DNA of 64,000 nt from Desulfosporosinus metallidurans (GCF_001936615.1 NZ_MLBF01000007.1:62001-126000), one strand, 5' to 3'; positions 17,843 through 26,666 are shown, numbered from the stretch's first letter. Notes: a model not told the origin generated them from the sequence alone. Program-made: numbers and translations.

Positions 17843-19174
17843 TCACCCAAGTCCTACCCGTTGCATGATTCGATTCAGACTACGTGTCGAGCTTGATTTA
17901 AGCCTCGGAACATCAATTGTCAGGAGCTGTCGGTCTTGCATCACGATTTGTCCATCCACCATGGTGAGGCGGACATCAGATGAATTTGCCTGATAGACCA
18001 ACTGCGAATATACATCAACGTGTTCGTTTGGCCAAGTGTGTAAACCCTGCAGGCTAACGACCGCCAAGTCTGCCTTTTTCCCAACTTCCAGACTCCCTAG
18101 ATCCTGTTCATGTCCGATGGCCCGAGCGCCACCGAGAGTAGCAAGTTCGAAGACCTTTTGAGCGGGCATGACTGTCGGTCCATGTAAGGGTTTTTGGATC
18201 AAGGCAGCGTGACGCATCTCTCGGAATCCATCTAGATTATTATTACAGGGTGCCCCATCCGCAGCTAGAGAAATCTCGGCCCCACGTTTTATTAGTTCCG
18301 GAATTGGTGCAATGCCGGAAGCCAGTTTCAAATTTGAAGAAGGGCAATGTGAAATCCGCGTCTTACTCTGAATCAGGATTTCCTTTTCTGCTTCATCTAA
18401 CCAGATGCAGTGAGCCAAAATAAGTTTTGGACCAGTAAGGCCAACCTTTTCCAAATAGATGATGTTGCGCATCCCCCGTGTGCTCTCCACAACCTGGATT
18501 TCTCCCCGATTTTCTGAAGCGTGAGTGTGAACAAAGGCATTTTTCTCACGCGCGATCTGCGAAATTTCTTTTAATAACGTATCAGTACAGGAAATAACAA
18601 AACGAGGCGTGAAGGCGACTTCCAGACGCCCGTTGCCTTTCCCGTGATATTTCTCATATAAGTCCACACTTTCTTGCAAAGAAGCTTCTGTTGTCTCTTG
18701 CAAAGAAGGTGGAATATCGCCGTTAGGATCATCCATCATAACCTTCCCAGTCAAGGCTCTTAAGCCGCTGGAAAGGATAGCCTCAAAAGCTTGTTCCGTG
18801 TGGTGCACAGTCTCCATATCTACGATCGTCGTTGTCCCTCCAAGGAATAATTCTCCAATTCCCAATAAAGCAGAATCATATAAGGATTCAGGATCATGTC
18901 CGCCTTCCAGCGGCCAAATTTTAAATTTAAGCCAATCTAGTAGTTCCAAATCATCGGCCTGTCCTCGAAACAAGGTCTGACAAAGATGGATGTGGGTTTG
19001 AATCAAGCCGGGAATCAGTAAGTCACCATGGAGATCGATCACCTGATCCGCAGGTTGTTCAATTACTCCACCCACCGCCGCGATCTGAGACCCATCCACT
19101 AGCAGGTCGCCCTGGATAATCTCACGTTGTTCATTCATAGTCACAATCTTGGCATTCTTAAAGAGAATACTCAT
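17843..19174 (-). CDS. Amidohydrolase: purine deaminase (guanine or 5'-deoxyadenosine/SAH type)
   Basis: A 443-residue metal-dependent deaminase of the TrzA/AtzA/MtaD group. HIHLCQTLFRGQADDLELLD (about residues 61-80) carries the HxH ligands; HTHASENRGE, AHCIWLDE and AADGAPCNNNLDGFREM supply the other metal and catalytic residues. This subgroup includes guanine deaminases and 5'-deoxyadenosine/S-adenosylhomocysteine deaminases, which are hard to separate by eye. Placement between ade and a guanine/hypoxanthine permease favours guanine to xanthine. Start: the ATG at 19174 has AAAGGATGG eight bases upstream; another in-frame ATG is at 19186. Confidence 0.82.
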   Translation of the reverse strand: MSILFKNAKIVTMNEQREIIQGDLLVDGSQIAAVGGVIEQPADQVIDLHGDLLIPGLIQTHIHLCQTLFRGQADDLELLDWLKFKIWPLEGGHDPESLYDSALLGIGELFLGGTTTIVDMETVHHTEQAFEAILSSGLRALTGKVMMDDPNGDIPPSLQETTEASLQESVDLYEKYHGKGNGRLEVAFTPRFVISCTDTLLKEISQIAREKNAFVHTHASENRGEIQVVESTRGMRNIIYLEKVGLTGPKLILAHCIWLDEAEKEILIQSKTRISHCPSSNLKLASGIAPIPELIKRGAEISLAADGAPCNNNLDGFREMRHAALIQKPLHGPTVMPAQKVFELATLGGARAIGHEQDLGSLEVGKKADLAVVSLQGLHTWPNEHVDVYSQLVYQANSSDVRLTMVDGQIVMQDRQLLTIDVPRLKSSSTRSLNRIMQRVGLG

Positions 19175-19274
19175 TCCTATTCCCATCCTTTCCCTTCATG
19201 CGAAAAGCTCTCTCCTCCGACCGAAAGAATAGCATTTCGTATATCTATGGGATAATCGTACAATGCGCGACATT

Positions 19275-19311
19275 CGATGTGTGATATTCGAACCTCGAAC
19301 ATCACACATCG
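19275..19311. repeat. Long intergenic hairpin after azgA with a GAGGCTCGATG-type flank
   Basis: CGATGTGTGAT pairs perfectly with ATCACACATCG, and an inner TTCGA/TCGAA pair extends the stem. The outer flank (CATCGAGCCTC) is the same short word repeated three times at 46344-46385. No T-run follows. It may work as a mobile REP-like element or an mRNA 3' stabiliser. Confidence 0.45.
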
Positions 19312-19356
19312 AGCCTCTTTAAATGCACATTTCTCGGAGCCAGATCTAGAATTAGA

Positions 19357-20721
19357 TCAACCGCCGCCGAGTATAAAGTGAATGATAAATAATATTGTTA
19401 GAGTATAGGTGACAGCATTATTTTCCTTGTGCTTTCCAGTTACTAATTTAATAATCGTGAAAGACATGAACCCAAACGCTAAACCTTGTGCAATCGAGAA
19501 CGTTAAAGGCATCATCACAATCGTCATAAAGGCCGGGAATGCGTCTGTAAAGTCCTCGAAATTAATTTGAGTCACTTCGCTCATCATCAAGACACCCACC
19601 AAAATAAGAACCGGTGCGGTCGCTTGTCCAGGAATCAATCCGACGAGGGGAGCAAAAATAATCGAGATGGCAAAAAGAGCTGCAACTGTAACCGCTGTCA
19701 AGCCGCTTTTGCCGCCTTCAGAAACACCAGAAGCACTTTCGATGTAAGAAGTCACCGTTGGAGTCCCCATAGCTGCTCCGAACATTGTCCCAATCGAGTC
19801 GGCCATCAAAGCTTTACCAGCACGGGGTAAATTGCCTTTTTCATCCAGAAGCCCTGCTTTACGGGAAACCCCAAGCAGAGTTCCGATATTGTCAAATAAA
19901 TCCACAAATGTAAAAGCAAAGAGAATTGAAATTAAGCCATAACTAAAGGCTCCCATAATATCCAAGTGAAACGCAATTGGAGCGATTGCTGTGACTGGGT
20001 TAGTAGGGCTGACGAAGCTGGATATCCCAGTCGGAAGCGGGGAAACGCCCATAATCATACTGAAAATAGTAGTGACAAAAATTCCGATTAACATGCCACC
20101 TTTGACTCGTTTAGCCATTAAAAATCCAGTAACAATCAAACCAAAAACAGTTACAAGTGCACCAGCCGATTTCATGTCACCGAGTGCCACAAACGTTGCT
20201 TGGTTCGCTACGACGATGCCCCCGTCTTTGAGTCCGATAAAAGCAATAAATAAGCCAATCCCGACTCCAATAGAGATCCGCAACACCTGAGGAACGCCCT
20301 CGATAATCCATTCCCGAACTTTGGTTACTGTCATGAGGAAGAAGACGAATCCTGAGATGAAAACCGCACCTAGAGCCGTTTGCCAAGGAAGTTTCATGCC
20401 GATGACGACGGCGTAGGTGAAGAACGCATTGAGCCCCATGCCTGGAGCCATTGCGATAGGATAATTTGCATACAAACCCATAATCAGTGTAGCGACCGCT
20501 GCGGCAATGGCTGTTGCAGCAAACGTCGCATTTACTGGCATCCCAGCATCCTTTAGGATATTTGGGTTAACAAAGAGGATATAGGCCATTGTTACAAACG
20601 TAGTTACGCCAGCCAGAATTTCCGTGCGCACGTTAGTACCCAATTCCGATAAATGAAAGATTCTTTCCAGTAGACCATCAGGTTTGACTACCGGGGGGGT
20701 ATTTTTCCTAGCAGTTGACAT
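19357..20721 (-). CDS. AzgA/PbuG-type purine permease (adenine/guanine/hypoxanthine)
   Basis: A 454-residue NCS2-superfamily permease of the AzgA subgroup with about 12-14 membrane segments. Its motifs are GVTTFVTMAYILFVNPNIL, MAPGMGLNAFFTY, DLFDNIGTLLGVSRKAGLL and GAAMGTPTVTSYIESASGV, all diagnostic of AzgA/PbuG/PbuO proteins. It would import purine bases by proton symport. Start: ATG behind TAGGAGGGCTGCAC. It lies 144 bp downstream of the split-subunit dehydrogenase genes in the same direction, so it may share the riboswitch-controlled transcript. No riboswitch was seen directly before it. Confidence 0.92.
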   Translation of the reverse strand: MSTARKNTPPVVKPDGLLERIFHLSELGTNVRTEILAGVTTFVTMAYILFVNPNILKDAGMPVNATFAATAIAAAVATLIMGLYANYPIAMAPGMGLNAFFTYAVVIGMKLPWQTALGAVFISGFVFFLMTVTKVREWIIEGVPQVLRISIGVGIGLFIAFIGLKDGGIVVANQATFVALGDMKSAGALVTVFGLIVTGFLMAKRVKGGMLIGIFVTTIFSMIMGVSPLPTGISSFVSPTNPVTAIAPIAFHLDIMGAFSYGLISILFAFTFVDLFDNIGTLLGVSRKAGLLDEKGNLPRAGKALMADSIGTMFGAAMGTPTVTSYIESASGVSEGGKSGLTAVTVAALFAISIIFAPLVGLIPGQATAPVLILVGVLMMSEVTQINFEDFTDAFPAFMTIVMMPLTFSIAQGLAFGFMSFTIIKLVTGKHKENNAVTYTLTILFIIHFILGGG

Positions 20722-20865
20722 GTGCAGCCCTCCTATTTAGATAACTTTCCCAAAATCTGCTTGCATACTTTAGTAGTTTAGTCTAAATACACCTATTTTA
20801 TTAGACCTTAATGTTCACATGCTGCCTTACTCAGTTGTCATGAATTTAAAAATGCATAATATATC

Positions 20866-21873
20866 TTATTTTTCCTCCAATTCCTCCTTTTCTTTTCTAA
20901 TAGCGCTGAGTATTTTTTCTGGTGTCGCTGGTAAAGACGTGATCCTTACTCCCACTGCGTCATCGATGGCGTTAATAACGGCCGCAACCGTTGGTAGCAT
21001 TGCAGGTTCGCCGAGTCCCTTTGCGCCATAAGGGCCCGTCTCCTCTGCCTCTTCTACGAAGAATGCTTCTATACTAGGCACATCAAGTGCCGTGGGAATC
21101 AAATAACTAGAAAATGCGGGGTTTTTTATTCGTCCCTCTTGTAATTCTAGGTCCTCAAGCAAAGCAAACCCTAGCCCCTGGGCCACTCCGCCAGCAATTT
21201 GTCCTTCCACTTGCGTAGGATTTAGGGCTTTTCCTACATCATGAACCGCAACCACTTTCAGCACACGGACCATGCCTGTTTCCGTATCAACTTCAACCTC
21301 AGCCATCTGACACCCATACGCATAAGGCCAGTAAGGCGCTCCCTGCCCGCTTTCCAGATCGACCGGAGTCGAGCGAGCCGTCGAACTTTCTGCGCTGATC
21401 AAGCGTTCACCGTGTAAACGAGCCTTAAACACCATGTCAGCCAAGGGCATCCAGCGGGAAGGATCACCCTTAACCCCGATATAACCCGCTTTCAGTTCAA
21501 TTCCTTCCGGCGTCGGACAGGAAAACTCGTGTGCTGCATAATCCAGTAAACGAACTTTCGCTTGCCGAACCGCTTTCAGGACAGCATTTCCCGTGTTATA
21601 GGTTTGCCGAGTTGCAGCCGTTGTCCCTGAATCCGGTGTCGCATCCGTGTCGGCTGAATACACACAGATATCCTGGGTCTCAAGCCCAAGTTCTTCTGCC
21701 ACGATTTGAGCATAGATCGAATTGCTTCCCTGCCCCACATCAACCGCTCCTGTAAGAACTGTTGCTGAGCCGTCATCATGAATTTCCACAAAGGCACTGG
21801 AAACATCCGGGAAACCGTTGCCATAACCGGTTCCGTACCAAGCACAGCCTAAGCCAATTCCCCGCTTTTTCAT
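20866..21873 (-). CDS. Molybdenum hydroxylase Mo-binding subunit, C-terminal half (separate gene)
   Basis: A 335-residue protein corresponding to the second half of the large xanthine-dehydrogenase-family subunit. It has the cofactor-binding GAVDVGQGSNSIYAQIVAEE, DATPDSGTTAATRQTYNTGN, VHDVGKALNPTQVEGQIAGG and the end motif YGAKGLGEPAMLPT, whose Glu is the expected catalytic base. The ATG at 21873 overlaps the stop of the N-terminal-half gene in an ATGA junction and has its own GGAGG seven bases upstream, so the two are translationally coupled. The pair totals 756 residues, about one normal Mo subunit. Whether the split is natural or a recent frameshift cannot be decided here; the good ribosome site favours natural. 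Confidence 0.85.
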   Translation of the reverse strand: MKKRGIGLGCAWYGTGYGNGFPDVSSAFVEIHDDGSATVLTGAVDVGQGSNSIYAQIVAEELGLETQDICVYSADTDATPDSGTTAATRQTYNTGNAVLKAVRQAKVRLLDYAAHEFSCPTPEGIELKAGYIGVKGDPSRWMPLADMVFKARLHGERLISAESSTARSTPVDLESGQGAPYWPYAYGCQMAEVEVDTETGMVRVLKVVAVHDVGKALNPTQVEGQIAGGVAQGLGFALLEDLELQEGRIKNPAFSSYLIPTALDVPSIEAFFVEEAEETGPYGAKGLGEPAMLPTVAAVINAIDDAVGVRITSLPATPEKILSAIRKEKEELEEK

Positions 21874-23135
21874 AGAGTGTCCTCCCCTTTCTGGAGATAG
21901 GATGATATTTTTGCCAAACACTGATCCAATGGGACACTACCGTTCAATACTTGTCCGGTCGCCGTGGTACTCCCTACCTTGAAATGATTGCGCAACCGGA
22001 TTTCCAACGGGGAAATCCCTAACTCCTTGGCCAAGAGATCCATTTGGCTCTCATAAGCCAGCACGGTCTGTGCCGCTCCAAAGCCACGCATGGCTCCTGA
22101 AAAGGGATTATTGGTGAATACGGCATAACTATCAATTAAGACGTTCGGAATTTCATAAGGACCAGTGGCATGAACCGCAGACTTACGCAAGACGTTAATA
22201 CTCCACGAAGCATAAGCACCTGCATCCCCAATAATTTTCGTTTCCATAGCTACCAGTTTACCATCCTGGGTCGCTCCTGTCTTATAATGCATCCTCACGG
22301 GATGTCGTTTAGAATGAGAATAAAAAGACTCTTCCCTAGTGTTTTCCATTTTTACAGGTCTTTGCGTTGTCCAAGCTATCAGGGCTGCTAAGATCTGGAG
22401 CGATATGTCTTCACGCCCTCCGAAAGCTCCTCCAACTGCCAAGGTTTTAACTTGAACTTGGCTAAAGCGAAGCCCTAAAGCATGTGCTATTTCCCCTCGA
22501 TCATAATGGGCATATTGGGTAGCCGTCTGGACAACCATATGACCTCTCTCATCCACATAAGCCAGCACAGCCTCCGGTTGTAAGAAAGCATGATCGACAT
22601 GTTGAGTACTGTAATCTCGCTCAATCACCACATCGGCTAAATCCCAGCCTTTGTCCATGTCACCTCGACGAATTGGGAGATGATATAGGATATTGGTCGG
22701 ACGAAGCTCCGGATGAAGAGGGAGCACGTCAGGGATCATCGCCTCCTCTGGGTCAAATACCGCAGGTAAAAGATCATAATCCACGTCCACAAGTTTAGCT
22801 GCAGCTCGAGCAATTTCTATTGTTTCCGCCCCAACCACTGCAACTGGGTCTCCTACCATTCGAATGTAGTCTGCCAGAACAGGCTGATCACGGAAAAGCA
22901 CACCATGAGAATTATGCGGAACGTCTTTTGCCGTCAGGACTGTCACCACGCCCGGCAACCCCATCGCTTGATCAATGTTTATTTTCCGAACTCGGGCATG
23001 AGGATGAGGACTTCGAACAACCACCCCATAGATTTGATCTGGCAAATTGACGTCCGCCGGAAATTTGGTCTGTCCGAAGACTTTCCCCCAAGCATCCTCG
23101 CGAATCACTCGGGAACCCACTATAGTAGTGTTCAT
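21870..23135 (-). CDS. Molybdenum hydroxylase Mo-binding subunit, N-terminal half (separate gene)
   Basis: A 421-residue protein matching the aldehyde oxidase/xanthine dehydrogenase a/b hammerhead (residues ~15-125) plus the first Mo-cofactor domain. The motifs are VGGAFGGREDISLQILAALI, KRHPVRMHYKTGAT, GDAGAYASW and AMRGFGAAQTVLAYESQMDL. It ends LQKGEDTL, exactly where the chain normally continues into the second cofactor domain, which is encoded by the overlapping next gene. Start: ATG at 23135, four bases inside the FeS subunit gene. With the FAD and FeS subunits it forms a four-gene dehydrogenase for xanthine, hypoxanthine or a related heterocycle. Confidence 0.87.
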   Translation of the reverse strand: MNTTIVGSRVIREDAWGKVFGQTKFPADVNLPDQIYGVVVRSPHPHARVRKINIDQAMGLPGVVTVLTAKDVPHNSHGVLFRDQPVLADYIRMVGDPVAVVGAETIEIARAAAKLVDVDYDLLPAVFDPEEAMIPDVLPLHPELRPTNILYHLPIRRGDMDKGWDLADVVIERDYSTQHVDHAFLQPEAVLAYVDERGHMVVQTATQYAHYDRGEIAHALGLRFSQVQVKTLAVGGAFGGREDISLQILAALIAWTTQRPVKMENTREESFYSHSKRHPVRMHYKTGATQDGKLVAMETKIIGDAGAYASWSINVLRKSAVHATGPYEIPNVLIDSYAVFTNNPFSGAMRGFGAAQTVLAYESQMDLLAKELGISPLEIRLRNHFKVGSTTATGQVLNGSVPLDQCLAKISSYLQKGEDTL

Positions 23136-23599
23136 CCCTTCCCCTCCTCAGCGGCCAGTTTGACCGCACGCAAAATTTTATCATAGCCCGTACAGCGACA
23201 AAGATTTCCAGACATAGCAACACCAATCTCATCATCGCTAGGACGCAGTTTCTTGTCTAATAAATTTTTCGCTGAAAGCACCATTCCGGGTGTACAAAAA
23301 CCACATTGCACAGCCCCAACTTCGACAAAAGCTTTCTGAACGGGATGTGGAGAGCGCCGATTTCCTACCCCTTCGATCGTGGTAATTTCACGCCCGTCGG
23401 CCTGAGGCGCAAGAACAAGACAAGAATTCACCGTTATCCCATCCATAATCACGGTGCAGGCCCCACATTCTCCTTCGCCACATCCCTCTTTTGTTCCCAT
23501 AAGCCCTAAGCGGGTACGTAAGACATCCAATAGACGTTCACTTGGCTCGACGTTTAAAGTATAGGGCTTTTTATTGACAACTAGTTTAATCTCCATCAT
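23132..23599 (-). CDS. Molybdenum hydroxylase [2Fe-2S] subunit
   Basis: A 155-residue protein with the two [2Fe-2S] domains of the xanthine dehydrogenase family: a plant-ferredoxin-like site CGEGECGACTVIMDG plus a later Cys (residues ~40-61), and a helical site CGFCTPGM...CRCTGY (~98-138). It passes electrons from the Mo site to FAD. It overlaps the FAD gene upstream and the Mo N-half gene downstream, so all are co-translated. Start: ATG ATG behind GGGGGGACAAACGT. Confidence 0.92.
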   Translation of the reverse strand: MMEIKLVVNKKPYTLNVEPSERLLDVLRTRLGLMGTKEGCGEGECGACTVIMDGITVNSCLVLAPQADGREITTIEGVGNRRSPHPVQKAFVEVGAVQCGFCTPGMVLSAKNLLDKKLRPSDDEIGVAMSGNLCRCTGYDKILRAVKLAAEEGKG

Positions 23600-24437
23600 A
23601 CGTTTGTCCCCCCTCCGGAATGAATGAACCCAGAGCCTCGCGAAAAACCCCGGAAACCGCCACCCGTTTATACGGGGCAGATGCCCGTGATCCTAAGGCT
23701 TCCCGGACAACCCATTGAACTCCTTCAACCCCTTTTTCGATCCAAGCCTTATTCAGTTCCTGATTGCTTAATTCTCGGGCGAGGGTTTCACTCAAGAAAG
23801 CACGTTTGCCCACCGCGCCCAAAGCAATGCAAACCTTGCCTACGTGGTTGTCCTCTAGCTCGATGGCTACAGCGACACTCAGGCGAGCAATGGCTAGTGC
23901 TCTGCGCCGACCTAGCTTAGCAAATCCACTTTGCAACCCCTTTAAAGGAATACGAAATCCTCGTATGAGCGTGTCCTGAGATAGAAGGGGCGTGCGACTT
24001 AATAAAGTTTCGAGCAGGACAACCTCATCTCCCTCCCGAGAAATCAGATGCACTTCTGCCCCCAACGCCAGTAACGGTGGTAACCCGTCAGCGGCTGGCG
24101 AGCAGTTACCCAAGTTACCACCTAAAGTGGCCTGATTGCGAATTTGCGGTGAACCCATCGTTTGACAGGCTAGCCACAGGGCCAAGGCGTTCCGGAAAAC
24201 AAGTTCACTCTGCCCCAATTCGGCAAACGTAGCCATACAACCAATATCCAAATAACCATTCGATTCCTTAATTTCTTTAAGTTCTAAAATCTTCCCAAGA
24301 TCGATAAGTGCATTCGGGTGAATTTTGCCCGTTTGCATGTGAAGAACGAGATCCGTTCCTCCAGCCAAAAAAGTTGCCCCAGATGTCTGGGCTATCTTCA
24401 CTGCATCACTTACGCTCTGCGGTTGAAAATAATTCAT
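23586..24437 (-). CDS. Molybdenum hydroxylase FAD-binding subunit
   Basis: A 283-residue subunit of the CO-dehydrogenase/xanthine dehydrogenase FAD-domain family. FLAGGTDLVLHMQTG (~23-37) and MGSPQIRNQATLGGNLGNCS (~96-115) are the two FAD loops. GFAKLGRRRALAIARLSVAV is in the C-terminal domain. Start: ATG at 24437 directly behind GTGGGGGTGGGAAA. An upstream in-frame start at 24557 would run through the purine riboswitch and is rejected. It is the first gene of the riboswitch-controlled operon. Confidence 0.9.
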   Translation of the reverse strand: MNYFQPQSVSDAVKIAQTSGATFLAGGTDLVLHMQTGKIHPNALIDLGKILELKEIKESNGYLDIGCMATFAELGQSELVFRNALALWLACQTMGSPQIRNQATLGGNLGNCSPAADGLPPLLALGAEVHLISREGDEVVLLETLLSRTPLLSQDTLIRGFRIPLKGLQSGFAKLGRRRALAIARLSVAVAIELEDNHVGKVCIALGAVGKRAFLSETLARELSNQELNKAWIEKGVEGVQWVVREALGSRASAPYKRVAVSGVFREALGSFIPEGGQTYDGD

Positions 24438-24509
24438 TTTCCCACCCCCACAAATTGATAACAACAAAAAAACAACCCTAATTACAATTACCCCATGAAC
24501 CATCCCTGG

Positions 24510-24575
24510 CTCATAGAGAAGCAATTTACGGTTGCCTCGTAGAAACCCTTGATCCAATTATCAAGGATATATGAG
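24510..24575 (-). ncRNA. Purine riboswitch aptamer (guanine class)
   Basis: On the minus strand P1 is CTCATA/TATGAG (exact complements). J1/2 is TAT, P2 is CCTTGAT/ATCAAGG, J2/3 has TTTCTAC, and P3 is GAGGCAA/TTGCTTC with loop CCGTAAA. The P2 loop TAATTGG and P3 loop CCGTAAA match the kissing loops of the purine aptamer (xpt-like consensus). The base just 5' of P1's 3' strand is C, equivalent to C74, which predicts guanine/hypoxanthine/xanthine recognition and not adenine. It lies 73 bases before the FAD subunit start. The 3' P1 strand can alternatively pair with GGTTCATGG downstream, which suggests a switch. The direction of control is not certain. Confidence 0.88.
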
Positions 24576-24693
24576 TGAAATTCACTATTCTGTTTTTTCT
24601 TACACCATACTTATTCGCTATCTGCGAGCATTCTCCTACCAAGGTAGTTAGAATATTTAATTCCCATGAATGGAATATCTTTGAAACTGAGGA

Positions 24694-25524
24694 CTAGTTA
24701 GGCCTTTGTTCCAGTTCCATGATTCCCAGCAATACCGCGGTCCCTATAGCACGAGCTTTCTCAGAAATTGTCCAACAGTATTCTTCGTGTCCGCGCGGAT
24801 CGACATCCCCAATCTTAACTAATGCAGCAACAGGGGTATCTGTTCGCAACAATCCTCTTAAAACACCGTTAATTGAAGAGAAAACGTCTTCAGCCCGCAC
24901 CCCGTCATCTACTGTACCCAAACAATCTCCTGCTAAAACCTGTTCTCCAATAGCCCTTTTAGCCTTAAAGAGTCCAGCCTTGGGCGAATAAATAACCCGT
25001 TCCTTGGAAAATCCCGCAATGACTCCAGGTATGCCTGTATTGGGTTCGGCAGCTCCAGAATAAATCAGCCGCCCCAGGTGATGTCCTCGGTTGGTTTCCA
25101 CAACGACATCCACATCGGTTCCCGCCGTAAAACCCGGCCCTAAGCCGATCGTCCTAGAGGCCATACCTTGTCTTGTCCCTAAGTTACGTTTGGCCATAAT
25201 TGCATCCACTAATACCGAAGGGTTAAGCACTGGCAACCCCTTCAAATCAGGGTCAACGAGCACAGGAATTTCTCCAGCACTCCAAGCACCTTCACACGCT
25301 TTAGAATCTTCAACACGCCTAGCCGGAATCCCTTCAACTTGCCATTTTCCTTCCGCCACGGCCGTCCCAAAACAGACCGGCCAACGAACCATAAGTGGTT
25401 TTGCCACTTCGGTCATCACCACTCGAAACCCAGCTTTAGCTAAAGCCCATCCCACCCCAGAGGCTTGTTCTCCTGCTCCACGAACTAACACGACCGGCCC
25501 ATTCATGACACGTTTGTCTTCCAT
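24694..25524 (-). CDS. yqeB: YqeB, selenium-dependent molybdenum hydroxylase system protein (EF2563 family)
   Basis: A 276-residue protein with a Rossmann-like start (VVLVRGAGEQASGVGWALAK) and the family segments MTEVAKPLMVRWPVCFGTAV, TIGLGPGFTAGTDVDVVVE and RGHHLGRLIYSG. Members occur only beside selenium-dependent molybdenum hydroxylases and are thought to help install the labile selenium; the exact reaction is unknown. Start: ATG behind TAAAGGAGAATCGGACGT. It closes the ygeY-to-yqeB operon. The purine riboswitch leader follows 120 bp after its stop. Confidence 0.9.
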   Translation of the reverse strand: MEDKRVMNGPVVLVRGAGEQASGVGWALAKAGFRVVMTEVAKPLMVRWPVCFGTAVAEGKWQVEGIPARRVEDSKACEGAWSAGEIPVLVDPDLKGLPVLNPSVLVDAIMAKRNLGTRQGMASRTIGLGPGFTAGTDVDVVVETNRGHHLGRLIYSGAAEPNTGIPGVIAGFSKERVIYSPKAGLFKAKRAIGEQVLAGDCLGTVDDGVRAEDVFSSINGVLRGLLRTDTPVAALVKIGDVDPRGHEEYCWTISEKARAIGTAVLLGIMELEQRPN

Positions 25525-25570
25525 ACGTCCGATTCTCCTTTACTGTATCGTCCATTAAACATCAGTTGCG

Positions 25571-25885
25571 TCATAGTTTTAACGGCTCAATAAAGATCTC
25601 CATAACCCCACCGCAAACCATGCCGTCTGCTTCAGCGACATCATGCGTTAAGTTCACTTCAACCACAGTTGGAATTCCCGACTCCATAACCATCAAAGCT
25701 AAACGTTTGGCTTCTGCTTCACCACAGCCCCCCCCAATCGATCCTACCGTTTGCCCATCGCGATAGAATAGGACTTGAGATCCGGATTTACGTGGGGTCG
25801 ATCCACGGGTCGAAATAATCGTAGCAATGGCCGCTTGTTCATCATTTTTTAGATGCATAATCTCATCAAGCACCTTACTATCCAT
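25571..25885 (-). CDS. Stand-alone XdhC/CoxI N-terminal domain protein
   Basis: A 104-residue protein equal to the XdhC/CoxI N-terminal domain only: IISTRGSTPRKSGSQVLFY, GSIGGGCGEAEAKRLALMVM and CGGVMEIFIEP. XdhC proteins bind and sulfurate or deliver the molybdenum cofactor to xanthine dehydrogenases. Here the N domain is a free protein next to a larger XdhC. It overlaps that gene by eight bases. Start: ATG at 25885 behind AAGGGGGTAAACGCA; the in-frame start at 25927 lacks a site. Confidence 0.87.
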   Translation of the reverse strand: MDSKVLDEIMHLKNDEQAAIATIISTRGSTPRKSGSQVLFYRDGQTVGSIGGGCGEAEAKRLALMVMESGIPTVVEVNLTHDVAEADGMVCGGVMEIFIEPLKL

Positions 25886-26666
25886 TGCGTTTACCCCCTT
25901 GCGTTTTAAGCCCACTACTATACCCAAAACGACGAATCATGATGATCTCCGCCATGATGCTCACTGAGATTTCTGCCGGAGTTTGCGCTCCAATATCTAA
26001 GCCGATAGGAGCATGAACGCTCTTCAGCTCTGCTTCCGAAAATCCATCCTCGCGCAAATCCTCGAACAAAGCAGCAACTTTCCGCCGACTACCGATCATG
26101 CCAATATACGCCGGTTTTGTCTTTTTTAATACTTCCGCAAGGCAAGTTTTGTCATGCCGGTGCCCGCGGGTCACGATAATAATATATGTATTGGCATCAA
26201 ACTCAAATTCCCGGATCGCGGTCTCAAAATCCTGACATAGAACTTGACTTACCTGCTGAAAACGTGCTGAGTTGGCAAAGGAAGGGCGATCATCCACCAC
26301 ACTTACCTGAAATTCTAAAAGTTTACCCATTTCGGCTAAGGGTACCGCAATATGCCCTCCCCCTAAAATGAGCAAACGAGCTTGGGGTAGAATGGGATCT
26401 AGGAAGACCTTTACTGATTCATTCAGGAACTCTAGCTCTATCAATTTAGGAGTCTTTATACGCAAGACGTCTTGAATCGATTCTTCCAGCAAAGTCATTA
26501 GCTCTGCATCGATTTGGCCCAGAACATCCTGCCCGTTCTCATCTGTCAAAAATTTAGATCCAACTGGACACTTGCTCAGCTTCCCACTTACGATGGTCCC
26601 CGTGACACCGAGACGATTATCGTTTACCCATCGATTTAGCGCAGCATAAAACTCAATCATTTGCAT
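25878..26666 (-). CDS. xdhC: XdhC-family molybdenum cofactor insertion/sulfuration protein
   Basis: A 262-residue protein. A reduced N-terminal domain (residues ~1-95) lacks the usual GGGCxE loop, which is present in the 104-residue neighbour. The C-terminal Rossmann domain has LLILGGGHIAVPLAEMGKLL (~108), VTRGHRHDKTCL and YIGMIGSRRKVAALFEDLR, the standard XdhC_C signatures. It probably pairs with the stand-alone domain protein. Start: ATG at 26666 behind AAGGAAAGGTTC, overlapping the mocA-like gene by 14 bases. Confidence 0.88.
   Translation of the reverse strand: MQMIEFYAALNRWVNDNRLGVTGTIVSGKLSKCPVGSKFLTDENGQDVLGQIDAELMTLLEESIQDVLRIKTPKLIELEFLNESVKVFLDPILPQARLLILGGGHIAVPLAEMGKLLEFQVSVVDDRPSFANSARFQQVSQVLCQDFETAIREFEFDANTYIIIVTRGHRHDKTCLAEVLKKTKPAYIGMIGSRRKVAALFEDLREDGFSEAELKSVHAPIGLDIGAQTPAEISVSIMAEIIMIRRFGYSSGLKTQGGKRNG

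Noticed and set aside
20722..20865. A second purine riboswitch directly before the AzgA permease
   Set aside because: No TTTCTAC, kissing-loop or P1 pattern was found on either strand.
24438..24557. Longer N-terminus for the FAD subunit
   Set aside because: The extra 40 codons are low-similarity and run through the purine riboswitch; the ATG at 24437 has a much better ribosome site.
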